Below, one piece after another: positions 54,126 through 62,697 of a DNA stretch of 64,000 bases. The stretch's first letter is position 1. Every line of letters starts with the position of its first letter. The position numbers were made by a program, and so were the translations under genes. The notes under the pieces were generated by a model that saw only the letters and a program-made list of their open reading frames with translations, had not been told where the DNA came from and did not search any database. This DNA comes from Flavipsychrobacter sp. Lineage in GTDB: Bacteria; Bacteroidota; Bacteroidia; Chitinophagales; Chitinophagaceae. The stretch lies in NCBI GenBank assembly GCA_016786565.1, contig JAEUVY010000080.1, positions 62,001-126,000 of the forward strand, given 5' to 3'.

Positions 54126-54302
54126 GGTGGTGGTGGTTGTATGAAGGTTCCTGCAATAATAAAGACGTAAGAACGTCAGCGATCCTTGGGTATGGGACCA
54201 CTATTGCATCAACTGCCACCTGAAATTACACTTTTGCCCTGAGAAATATACGATCTGCGTACTTAGAGCAGGAGGAGCGGATGAGGCCGAATGAGCGCAT
54301 TT

Positions 54303-54350
54303 TTTGTCTGAATCACGGAAAAAAACGGATTAAGCGATTTCACGGACTCT
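54303..54350 (+). repeat. Repeat delta, copy 2
   Basis: TTTGTCTGAATCACGGAA, AAACGGATTAA and GATTTCACGGA; matches 48963-48997 and continues further. Confidence 0.65.
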
Positions 54351-54435
54351 GTTTGTCTGAACTGAAATTGATAGGGGACCTATCTATCCGGCCCATACAC
54401 GGGGAGAGGAATGAGCACATTGTGTCCGTGCAGAT

Positions 54436-54482
54436 GCTCACCACTAAGGTCACTGAGGTGGCACGAAGCACACAAATATTAT
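54436..54482 (+). repeat. Repeat alpha, partial copy 5
   Basis: CTCACCACTAAGGTCACTGA and GGTGGCACGAAGCACAC, the 3' half of repeat alpha, closest to copy 3. Confidence 0.75.
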
Positions 54483-54515
54483 AGGGGGAAAACACGACAA
54501 CACGAACAACTTTAA

Positions 54516-55256
54516 TCAGAGCAGGAGGATAGACAGCCCATAATCGGCACACAGAATGAGTATGCAACTAACTATTACCGAGGTGGTAGAGGCCCGGCCT
54601 ATTTCCAGCGCGCCGCCTTCAACATAATAGCCATAATAGGCAGGGATGATAGATATGATAAGGGAGAAGACAAAGGCCTTCATCATGGCGAAGAAAAGGT
54701 TGTAGGGAAGGAAACCTTGAGTAAGCCCCTGTATGAATTGCTGTTTCGTCATGATGTTGGAGAACATACCAGCCACGTAACCGCCCCATATACTTACAGA
54801 GATGGAGACGATGATGAGCGATGGTACCATGATCATGGCAGCGATGATCTTGGGGAGTATGAGGTAGGTCTTGGTATTGATGCCCATTATCTCCAACGCG
54901 TCTATCTGCTCGCTTACGCGCATATTACCGAGCTCGGAGGCTATCTTGGAGCCAACCACACCGGCCAGCACAATACAGATAACGGTTGGCGAGAGCTCGA
55001 GAATGGTGGAGTCGCGCACGATCTGCCCTACTACTGTCTTAGGGATCCACTGGCTTACGAGCTGGTAGGAGGTCTGTATGGTGAGTACCATTCCCAGGAA
55101 CACCGAAATGATGAGCACAATGGGGAGCGAGCGGATGCCTATATCATTGCACTGAGCCATGAACTCTATCCAGTACACACGCGAATTCTCGGGACGACGC
55201 AGGCCACCTTTCACCATCAGTACTATCCGGCCAATATGTTCGAGCAGGGCTTTCAT
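54516..55256 (-). CDS. mlaE: MlaE-family lipid ABC transporter permease
   Basis: A 246-residue inner-membrane permease of the MlaE type, which moves phospholipids between the inner and outer membranes with an ATPase (MlaF) and an MCE protein (MlaD). It has five or six helices, LIISVFLGMVLTIQTSYQL, then ELSPTVICIVLAGVVGSKIASELGNMRVSEQIDALEIMGIN, recognised by ELGNMRVSEQIDALEIMG. No mlaF or mlaD gene follows; the repeat zone begins 30 bases after the stop. The start at 55256 (MKALLEHIG) fits the family. Upstream is secDF with its terminator. Confidence 0.92.
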   Translation of the reverse strand: MKALLEHIGRIVLMVKGGLRRPENSRVYWIEFMAQCNDIGIRSLPIVLIISVFLGMVLTIQTSYQLVSQWIPKTVVGQIVRDSTILELSPTVICIVLAGVVGSKIASELGNMRVSEQIDALEIMGINTKTYLILPKIIAAMIMVPSLIIVSISVSIWGGYVAGMFSNIMTKQQFIQGLTQGFLPYNLFFAMMKAFVFSLIISIIPAYYGYYVEGGALEIGRASTTSVIVSCILILCADYGLSILLL

Positions 55257-55283
55257 GCTGCACAAAAGTAGCGAAAAGGCACC

Positions 55284-55317
55284 AACAAAAATCCCGCCCC
55301 TGGTGTGGGGCGGGATG
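55284..55317 (-). terminator. Terminator of secDF
   Basis: On the minus strand ATCCCGCCCC and GGGGCGGGAT form a 10-pair stem with a 6-base loop, followed by TTTTGTT; 26 bases past the stop. Confidence 0.9.
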
Positions 55318-55342
55318 TTAAAGTTTATGAACCTCAGCGGTA

Positions 55343-58300
55343 TTAAGCCAGCTTCTTCAGCTCTTCAATACGCGCTTCGTTATCTACTTCGTTATTCAAT
55401 TTGTCGCTCTTGTCCATGTCCACAAGTATTGGAGCGGCAACGAAGATAGAAGAGTAAGTACCGGTGAACACACCGATGAGCATCGCGAATGCGAAACCAC
55501 GTGTAGCCTCACCACCAAAGATGAAGAGGATAAGTACGGTAATGAACACGGTGAACGACGTCATGATAGTACGGCTCATTGTGTCATTGATAGCGCGGTT
55601 GATCACGTCTTTCTTATCGCCGCCCGGTGTGTTACGGAAGTACTCGCGGATACGGTCGAACACGATAACGGTATCGTTCATAGAGAAACCGATAACGGTA
55701 AGGATGGCCGCGATGAAGTGCTGATCGATCTCGAGCGCGAACGGTACCCTGCCACGGAAGAAAGAGAACACAGCCAACGTAACGCAAACGTCGTGCAGCA
55801 AAGACGCGATGGTACCGAGTGAGTACTGCCATTTGCGGAAACGGAGGAGGATGTAAATGAAGATAGCGATGAGCGAAAGCACTGTAGCTTCAACCGCACC
55901 TTTCTTCAGATCGTCAGAGATAGTAGGGAGTACTGTCTGTGAGCTCTGCAGGTATTTGGCCCTGAAATCGGCTTCGGTAGTACCTGATGGTATCAGGTTC
56001 TCTTTGCTAAGACCTTCTACCAATTTAGCCATCACCTCTTGCTCAACAGCAGTGCCCGGCTTGGTAATGAGGTAGGACGTTGTGATGTTGAGGCTATTGT
56101 TGGTACCGATGGTCTTAACAATAGGGAACTCGTTGTCGAAATAAGTGTGCAGTTTGGTACGCACCTCTTCAGAAGTGTACTTCTTGTCGAACTTCACTGT
56201 GTAGCTGCGGCCACCCTTGAATTCCACACCATAGTCGAAGCCCACGAAGAAAGAAGCAACGCCGGCCAGCAACACCACCACAGAGATCATGTAAGTGATC
56301 TTGCGCATGCCTACGAAATCGAAGTGCGCTTTGCGGAAGATAGTTTTTGAAAGACCTGTGAAGTAGTTGAAGTGGCGCTCGCGCTTGGTGTACATATCAG
56401 TGATAAGACGAGAAACGAGGATACCACAGAACAGCGAAAGGAGGATACCGAGGATCTGAGTGGTAGCGAAACCACGTACAGGACCCAGACCGAATATGAA
56501 CAGGATGATAGCGGTGATGAGCGTGGTTACGTGACCATCGAGTACAGGCGCGTATGAACGCTTGTAACCATCGGTAACGGCCTGAGCATAACTCTTGCCA
56601 CTCGACAGTTCTTCCTTGATACGCTCAAAGATGATAACGTTGGTATCTACAGCCATACCCACCGTAAGTACCAAGCCGGCAATACCCGCCATGGTAAGTG
56701 TTGCGTGCAGTGCAGAAAGAACACCTACCGTGAACACGAGGTTGAGGATGAGAGAAATGTCGGCTACCACACCACCGGTGTTGTAGTAAACAAGCATCAG
56801 CACAAAGATGACAATGAACGACAGCGCGAGCGAGAACATTCCTTTGTCGATGTTCTCGACACCCAGTGTAGGACCAACCACTTGCTCCTGAACAATGTGT
56901 GCGGGTGCCGGGAGTTTACCTGACTTCAGGATGTTTGCAAGGTCCTGAGCTTCTTCAGCAGTGAAAGAACCTGAGATCTCGGTATTACCTGAAGCGATCT
57001 CGTTCTCAACGCGAGGGCAAGAGTAAACTTTGTCATCGAGCACCACGGCTACATATTTACCCACGTTGCGGCCAGTCATGTCTTTCCAGATGCGGGCACC
57101 TGTGATGTCCATTTCCATGCTTACGTTAGGCTGGCCTGTCATAGCGCTGTAGTCGGCACGGGCATTGGTCACGTGCTCACCTTCCAGCCTTGCACCACCA
57201 CCCGGAGCGAGTTTGAGTGCATACATAGCCATGATAGCGTTAGGATCTTTGCTCTTTTTGTTATCGGCAGCGCCGTAAACGAACTTGATGTTCGAAGGGA
57301 ATTTGTTCTTCACCACATCAAGCGCCATGTAGCGGTTCACTTTTGCAGTGTCTTTGCGTGCTACATAACCTACGATAGGGCTTGCGAAGTAACCTTCTTC
57401 AACCGTTCCGTTTGGCATGATGAGGGCGCTGAGCGGATTTTCTTTTACAGCCTGAGCCTGTTTGCCGGCAGCAGATGTGTCTGATGAACCGGCGGTTGCG
57501 TTGTTTCCGCCTGAAAGTACGTCGGCCAGACTTCCGGTATCGCTCTTTGCAGTAGCAGAGTCGGTAGTTGCGGTAGTAGTTGAAGCAGAATCAGTTGAAG
57601 CTGCAGTTGTGTCTTCTTCTTTGATACCTGAAAGGTAGTTGTAGAGTGGCTTGTTAGCAGCACCTATCAACGGACCAACTTCCTGGTTTGAGTAAGTTTC
57701 GAAGAACTGCAGTTTTGCAGTTGCCTGCAGGTAGCTGCGTACACGCTCGGGGTTCTGAACACCGGCGAGCTCTACAGTGATGATACCTTTATTTTCGTCG
57801 AGGTTCACGTTAGGGTTAGCCACACCGAATTTGTCGATACGTGTCTGGATAACGTTGTGCGTGCGCTTGATCGCGTCTTTAGATTCGCGGTTCAGTTTAG
57901 CAATAACTTCCTGATTGGTAGAATTGAGCGTGATATCTTTCTCAGATGGCTTGGTGAAGAGGTAAGCCAGCTTGGTACCGGGATTCTGCTTTTCGAAGAT
58001 CTCGCCGAAGAGCGTAATGAAGTTAGCTTCGCTGTTTGCTTTTGCCACGTTAGCATCGCGTATTGCCTTGTTGAGGGCCACGTCGCGAGGATTGTTAGAC
58101 ATAGAACGAACGAGGTCGTCGAGACTTACCTCGAGGGTAACGTTCATACCGCCCTGAAGGTCAAGACCGAGGTTCAGCTCTTCAGCCTTTGCTGATGAAA
58201 GCGTATATTTTTTGATCAGCGCGTTAAAGATCACTTCACCTTGCATGCTGTCGGTGATCTCCTGATAGTGCTTGTCGGTCAACTTGTCCAGCTCAATACC

Positions 58301-58453
58301 TGCAGCAGACGGATTTTCTTTGAGCGCCTCGCGCCTTGCAGTTGCCCGCATCTCCTTCTCTTTGCCGCGGACAATAAATGTCAGTGATAACTGATACAAC
58401 GAGATCGCAATCAGCATCACTGTGAAAAACGTCACTAAACCTTTTAAACGCAT
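55343..58453 (-). CDS. secDF: SecD/SecF fusion, protein translocase subunit
   Basis: A 1036-residue fused SecDF that uses the proton gradient to pull proteins through SecYEG. The SecD part starts with a membrane helix and LGLDLQGGMNVTLEV (about 95). It has an Ala/Ser/Thr-rich low-complexity insert (about 275-335, TTAATDSASTTTATTDSA by pattern), the P1 head and helices with AGLVLTVGMAVDTNVIIFERI. The SecF part starts near 735 with GVEFKGGRSYTVKF and ends with IGFSMNDTVIVFDRIRE and six helices. Fusion is usual in Bacteroidota. The disordered insert in the head is an oddity. Confidence 0.96.
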   Translation of the reverse strand: MRLKGLVTFFTVMLIAISLYQLSLTFIVRGKEKEMRATARREALKENPSAAGIELDKLTDKHYQEITDSMQGEVIFNALIKKYTLSSAKAEELNLGLDLQGGMNVTLEVSLDDLVRSMSNNPRDVALNKAIRDANVAKANSEANFITLFGEIFEKQNPGTKLAYLFTKPSEKDITLNSTNQEVIAKLNRESKDAIKRTHNVIQTRIDKFGVANPNVNLDENKGIITVELAGVQNPERVRSYLQATAKLQFFETYSNQEVGPLIGAANKPLYNYLSGIKEEDTTAASTDSASTTTATTDSATAKSDTGSLADVLSGGNNATAGSSDTSAAGKQAQAVKENPLSALIMPNGTVEEGYFASPIVGYVARKDTAKVNRYMALDVVKNKFPSNIKFVYGAADNKKSKDPNAIMAMYALKLAPGGGARLEGEHVTNARADYSAMTGQPNVSMEMDITGARIWKDMTGRNVGKYVAVVLDDKVYSCPRVENEIASGNTEISGSFTAEEAQDLANILKSGKLPAPAHIVQEQVVGPTLGVENIDKGMFSLALSFIVIFVLMLVYYNTGGVVADISLILNLVFTVGVLSALHATLTMAGIAGLVLTVGMAVDTNVIIFERIKEELSSGKSYAQAVTDGYKRSYAPVLDGHVTTLITAIILFIFGLGPVRGFATTQILGILLSLFCGILVSRLITDMYTKRERHFNYFTGLSKTIFRKAHFDFVGMRKITYMISVVVLLAGVASFFVGFDYGVEFKGGRSYTVKFDKKYTSEEVRTKLHTYFDNEFPIVKTIGTNNSLNITTSYLITKPGTAVEQEVMAKLVEGLSKENLIPSGTTEADFRAKYLQSSQTVLPTISDDLKKGAVEATVLSLIAIFIYILLRFRKWQYSLGTIASLLHDVCVTLAVFSFFRGRVPFALEIDQHFIAAILTVIGFSMNDTVIVFDRIREYFRNTPGGDKKDVINRAINDTMSRTIMTSFTVFITVLILFIFGGEATRGFAFAMLIGVFTGTYSSIFVAAPILVDMDKSDKLNNEVDNEARIEELKKLA

Positions 58454-58679
58454 AGGTCAATCTTGGGATTATATATTAAAATATAAAAAATCACACACAG
58501 GGCATGGGTTTCCCATGTCCTGCGAGGGGGAGCAAAGATATGATTTAATATAAAAAAATAAAGCCCTATCCAAATTTTGCTACATTTTTCGTTAAAAATG
58601 TGTCTCCATAAGCTTTACAGCCAATTGAGACCCTCTATTCGGGGGGCAACACATACCTTAAATATAAAATATCAAGACA

Positions 58680-59840
58680 TTATAAATCGCTTGTACACAT
58701 TTCGAACAAGCCGGTCACCTCCAGGCCGTTGCTTCGGCGCTGGTGTCCTGTGCCGCTATATATAACCACCCCTCGGTTCATGCCACTCAGGCCCCTCCAA
58801 TAAAGCAGATTTTTGAAATACTCGTTATTTATCGTCTTGCCCGACTTTATTTCTATCGGTATCAACATGTCACCTTCGTCCACAATGAGGTCTATCTCGT
58901 GACCGGTTTTGTCGCGCCAGTAATAAAGGTTCACAGCTTCGCCTTTATTTGTTCTCTTTTTTACCATTTCCGTCACAACAAGGCTCTCAAACAAACTGCC
59001 CCTAAGCGGGTGGGATTGTAATTGTGTTTCCGCGGTTATACCCAGCAAAGAACAAACGAGACCCGTATCGTAGAAATATACTTTGGGGCGTTTGACGATA
59101 GTTTTATTAAAGTTGCGGTAGTGCGGCTTCAGTAGATAAATGATAAAACTGCTTTCAAGGATTCCTATCCAGGACTGGATGGTCTTGGTATCGATACCTG
59201 TTTCTACAGCAAGTGACGAAAGGTTGAGTTCCTGCCCTGTTCTTCCTGCCAGCAGCCTCATAAACCGCTCAAACACTATCAGGTCTGTTACATTCTTTAT
59301 TTGTCGCACATCACGCTCCACATAGGTTCTGATATAATTCGGGTACCAATCCTGTGGCGGGATGCTCTGGTCATAAACAGGAGGGTACAAACCCGTGAGC
59401 AGGATATTGTTTTCGTCCGGCATCTTGCTTTCTTCGTCATACAACTCGGATATGCTGAAGGGCAACAACTGTAAATATGCCACCCTTCCGGCAAGGCTCT
59501 GAGAGATGTTCTGTTGTAATAAGAAATTGTTTGACCCGGTAAGTACAAACTGACCCGGGCTTTTACTGTTATCTGTGATCTCCTGCAGATAGGAAAAGAT
59601 CTCAGGTGTCCTTTGGACCTCATCAAGCACAGCACCTTTATTATATTGTTGCAAAAACGCACGCGGGTCTTCGGTTGCGAAACGCCTTGTATCGGGGTTC
59701 TCTAAGGAAACATACGGCTTGTCTTTGAAAATTTCTTTTACCAGCGTCGTTTTGCCCGATTGCCTTGGACCTGTAACGGCAAGAATTTTGAACTGCGAGG
59801 CCAGTTTTTTAATCTTTTCAGTTGCATGACGATACTTCAT
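58680..59840 (-). CDS. AAA-family ATPase with DUF4143
   Basis: A 386-residue P-loop protein of the AAA_14/DUF4143 group. Walker A is GPRQSGKTTLVK (about 24-35), Walker B GAVLDEVQR (about 70-77), with TGSNNFLL as sensor. A winged-helix-like part (LAVETGIDTKTIQSWIGILE) and the DUF4143 C-terminus follow, with HEIDLIVDEGDMLIPIEIKSG, a PD-(D/E)xK-like arrangement (Asp, then Glu-x-Lys). The role is unknown; these genes are common, sporadic and often mobile. It stands alone. Confidence 0.9.
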   Translation of the reverse strand: MKYRHATEKIKKLASQFKILAVTGPRQSGKTTLVKEIFKDKPYVSLENPDTRRFATEDPRAFLQQYNKGAVLDEVQRTPEIFSYLQEITDNSKSPGQFVLTGSNNFLLQQNISQSLAGRVAYLQLLPFSISELYDEESKMPDENNILLTGLYPPVYDQSIPPQDWYPNYIRTYVERDVRQIKNVTDLIVFERFMRLLAGRTGQELNLSSLAVETGIDTKTIQSWIGILESSFIIYLLKPHYRNFNKTIVKRPKVYFYDTGLVCSLLGITAETQLQSHPLRGSLFESLVVTEMVKKRTNKGEAVNLYYWRDKTGHEIDLIVDEGDMLIPIEIKSGKTINNEYFKNLLYWRGLSGMNRGVVIYSGTGHQRRSNGLEVTGLFEMCTSDL

Positions 59841-60046
59841 AAAACAAAATTATGTAATTATATGGAAAAATATGGAATTGGATTCCAGATTTTTCCACTT
59901 ATTAGAATAGTCTTTATTCGACAATGACCACCTTCTGTTGATAGATCTTGCGGTAGACAAGGTCAACAACGTTAATAATACCTATCGCGACCCGAAACGA
60001 ACACATTGCTCTTTCAAACATCTTTTTTCTTGCTGTGGTAATGCGC

Positions 60047-60054
60047 TAATTTTG
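60047..60054 (+). promoter_or_regulatory. -7 box upstream of the cytochrome gene
   Basis: TAATTTTG matches TAnnTTTG and ends 4 bases before the ATG at 60059, giving a very short leader or favouring the second Met at 60071. Confidence 0.45.
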
Positions 60055-60058
60055 AGCG

Positions 60059-62017
60059 ATGTCATCGCGGATGTTGCGGAAAATACTTTTGTTTGGAGCG
60101 CTGGTTGCAATAACACTGCCGGCGTTCTTCTGCAATACACCCGAAAAGAGGGCAGCCACTGCCGACCAACCGCATTCGGACTGGCTGAATGTGTATGACA
60201 CCTCCGCCCACTATGTGGGAATGGACGTATGCCGCGGCTGCCACCCGGGTATATACGAGACTTTTATGCAAACGGGCATGGGACAATCGTTCGACCATGC
60301 GACCCGCGACAAATCAGCCGCCGACTTTTCGCCGGCACATGCAATCGTTTACGATACCGCCCTGGACTACTACTACCGCCCCTATTGGAACAACGATACC
60401 TTTTATATAATGGAGTACCGGCTACAGGGGAAAGACACTACCCACAAGCTGGTGCAGCAGGTGAATTATGTAGTGGGTTCGGGCCAGCACACCAACTCGC
60501 ACATTTTCAGTGTGAACGGCTATCTGTATCAGGCACCCATAACCTTCTACACACAAAAACAACGCTGGGACCTGGCACCGGGTTTTGAGAAAGGAGCCAA
60601 TAGCCGCTTTAAGCGTATGATACAGTTGGAGTGCATGAGTTGCCATAACTCGTACCCCGACTTTGTTGCTGAAAGCGAGAACCGGTACAATAAGGTGATG
60701 ACCGGCATCAGCTGCGAACGCTGCCATGGCCCCGGAAGTCTGCACGTAGCGGCGCGTCAGTCGGGCAAGCCGGTAGATACATCCAAGACGCCTGACTACA
60801 CCATTGTGAACCCACGCAGGCTATCTACCGAACTGCAGAACAACATCTGTCAGCGGTGCCACCTGCAGGGCATCGCTGTGCTCAATGACGGAAAGACGTT
60901 TTTCGACTACCGGCCGGGCATGAAACTCTCGGAGGTGATGAACGTCTTTATGCCCGACTATGAAGGCGCACAGGACAAGATGATCATGGCCTCTCATGTG
61001 GAGCGCATGAAAAAGAGCAACTGCTATGTGCAGTCGGGCAAGATGAGCTGCATCACCTGCCACGACCCGCACGTGTCGGTAAAGTTCACGCCGCGCAGCA
61101 AATACATCACCGCCTGCGAAAGCTGCCATGGTGCCGCAGCCAAGGTGCAGTGTACGGAGACTGCGGCCATCCGGGCCACACGCAGCAACGACTGCATCAC
61201 CTGCCACATGCCCCGCAACGGCAGTATAGATATTCCGCATGTGGCCGTTACCGACCACTACATACGCCGCAGGCCACTGGCGCAGGAAGAAGCTAAAAAG
61301 ATAACAGCATTCCTGGGTATGAAGTGCTACAACAATGACAATCCGGATGCGATAACACGTGCACGTGGCTTCATGGAGTTTTACGAACGTTATGCGCCAT
61401 CGGAAGGGCTTCTCGACTCGGCACTTGCCTACATCAACAAGCAGGCCGATGTGGAAGCATCGCAGAAACAGAACCGCGACTACATCAGGCTGTGGTACCT
61501 CAAAAAAGACTACAACAAGGTGACGGGTTATGCCGCACAGTTGAAACCGGCAGCCATCAATGACGCATGGACAGCCTACCGCATTGGCGAGGCCTACTAC
61601 CAGACGGGGCAACAGCCGGCAGCACTGCCGTGGTATAAACGCGCCACCGAGATATGGAAATACTCGCCTGACTTTCAGAATAAATACGGCACCTGCCTGC
61701 TGGCCACCGGCAACGTAGCAGAGGCACAAAAGGTTTTCAGTTTTGTACTGGAGCAGAACAGGAATCATGTGAGTGCATGCACCAATCTGGGTTTCATATA
61801 CATGCAGCAGGGCAGCAACACCATGGCATATGACCTGCTGATGCGCGCCAACACGCTGGACCCCGATTACGAACAGAACCTCATCAACCTTGCAGTGTGG
61901 CACTACAAGAATCAACAGTTCGACATGGCGAAGAAACGCCTGGAACACCTGCTACGCAAACACCCGACCAACGAACAGGCGAAGGCGATGCTGCTGGACC
62001 TTGAGGGGATGCGATAA
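60059..62017 (+). CDS. Seven-heme c-type cytochrome with C-terminal TPR repeats
   Basis: A 652-residue exported multiheme cytochrome. Signal peptide or anchor (LRKILLFGALVAITLPAFFC), then seven CxxCH heme sites: CRGCH (58-62), CMSCH, CERCH, CQRCH, CITCH, CESCH and CITCH, all before about residue 390. The C-terminal third is TPR-like (AWTAYRIGEAYYQTGQQPAAL, HVSACTNLGFIYMQQGS, PDYEQNLINLAVWHYKNQ), each about 34 residues. The cytochrome c554/NrfB-like heme region plus TPR suggests electron transfer within a complex; the redox partner is unknown. It stands alone, with no maturation or oxidase genes nearby. A later start at 60071 is possible. Confidence 0.92.
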   Translation: MSSRMLRKILLFGALVAITLPAFFCNTPEKRAATADQPHSDWLNVYDTSAHYVGMDVCRGCHPGIYETFMQTGMGQSFDHATRDKSAADFSPAHAIVYDTALDYYYRPYWNNDTFYIMEYRLQGKDTTHKLVQQVNYVVGSGQHTNSHIFSVNGYLYQAPITFYTQKQRWDLAPGFEKGANSRFKRMIQLECMSCHNSYPDFVAESENRYNKVMTGISCERCHGPGSLHVAARQSGKPVDTSKTPDYTIVNPRRLSTELQNNICQRCHLQGIAVLNDGKTFFDYRPGMKLSEVMNVFMPDYEGAQDKMIMASHVERMKKSNCYVQSGKMSCITCHDPHVSVKFTPRSKYITACESCHGAAAKVQCTETAAIRATRSNDCITCHMPRNGSIDIPHVAVTDHYIRRRPLAQEEAKKITAFLGMKCYNNDNPDAITRARGFMEFYERYAPSEGLLDSALAYINKQADVEASQKQNRDYIRLWYLKKDYNKVTGYAAQLKPAAINDAWTAYRIGEAYYQTGQQPAALPWYKRATEIWKYSPDFQNKYGTCLLATGNVAEAQKVFSFVLEQNRNHVSACTNLGFIYMQQGSNTMAYDLLMRANTLDPDYEQNLINLAVWHYKNQQFDMAKKRLEHLLRKHPTNEQAKAMLLDLEGMR

Positions 62018-62048
62018 CTACCGGCTACACATTACGGATTTTTTGCGG

Positions 62049-62056
62049 TACATTTG
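62049..62056 (+). promoter_or_regulatory. -7 box of the beta-barrel protein gene
   Basis: TACATTTG matches TAnnTTTG, 23 bases before the ATG at 62080. Confidence 0.5.
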
Positions 62057-62079
62057 ATAGACACCACATTATCATACCG

Positions 62080-62691
62080 ATGAAAAAATACCTTGCAGCC
62101 GGCCTGCTACTATTAACCACATTATCCTCTTCAGCTCAGAAAAGCTACCGGTCGTCTGATGGAAGTCAGAGAAATCTGGGTGGCAATGGCGCCAGACTGA
62201 ACATAGACCTCGGCACGGGCATTAACGCCAACACTGCACTACTGGGCGGCGGGCTGGACTACCACTTCACCGATAAATTCTCAATGAATGCCGGCTTGGG
62301 CCTGATAAGCTCTTGGGGAAATAAAGTGTATCTGGGAGCTAAGGCCTACACAAGACCCGGACATGAGGGATGGGCTTTTGGTGGAGGACTCACCTATAAC
62401 ACGGGGCTTTCAGAATTCGTTTCGGAGCAGGAGACCATTTATGGCACACGCGAAAAAGTGACGCTGGATCTGCTGCCACAAACGTGCATTTTCGTGTCGT
62501 CTTACAAATACTGGCGAATAGGACAGCGCAACAATCGCTTCTTCCTACAACTGGGTTGGTCGCGGTCTGTGAACGCGGTAAAGTTCAGGCAAGTGAGTGG
62601 CGCACCGGTATCCAGCAATTCGGCGGCGGTGACCCGTTTCATATCACCCGGCGGGTTAGTGATCGGTGTTGGTTTCAGTTTCGGAACGTAA
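62080..62691 (+). CDS. Outer-membrane beta-barrel-like protein
   Basis: A 203-residue exported protein with a signal peptide (MKKYLAAGLLLLTTLSSSAQ). The rest alternates amphipathic strands with Gly/aromatic pattern: LNIDLGTGINANTALLGGGL, YHFTDKFSMNAGLGLIS, WAFGGGLTYNTGL, RFFLQLGWSRSVN and a terminal VIGVGFSFGT ending in a Phe-rich strand as in small outer-membrane barrels. No named family or function is recognised. Confidence 0.72.
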   Translation: MKKYLAAGLLLLTTLSSSAQKSYRSSDGSQRNLGGNGARLNIDLGTGINANTALLGGGLDYHFTDKFSMNAGLGLISSWGNKVYLGAKAYTRPGHEGWAFGGGLTYNTGLSEFVSEQETIYGTREKVTLDLLPQTCIFVSSYKYWRIGQRNNRFFLQLGWSRSVNAVKFRQVSGAPVSSNSAAVTRFISPGGLVIGVGFSFGT

Positions 62692-62697
62692 CACCTA

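Larger units (their letters stand above)
54126..54515. other. Intergenic region with dispersed repeats
   Basis: 390 bases between the NHL gene and mlaE, holding delta copy 2 and a partial alpha copy. No gene is seen. Confidence 0.6.
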
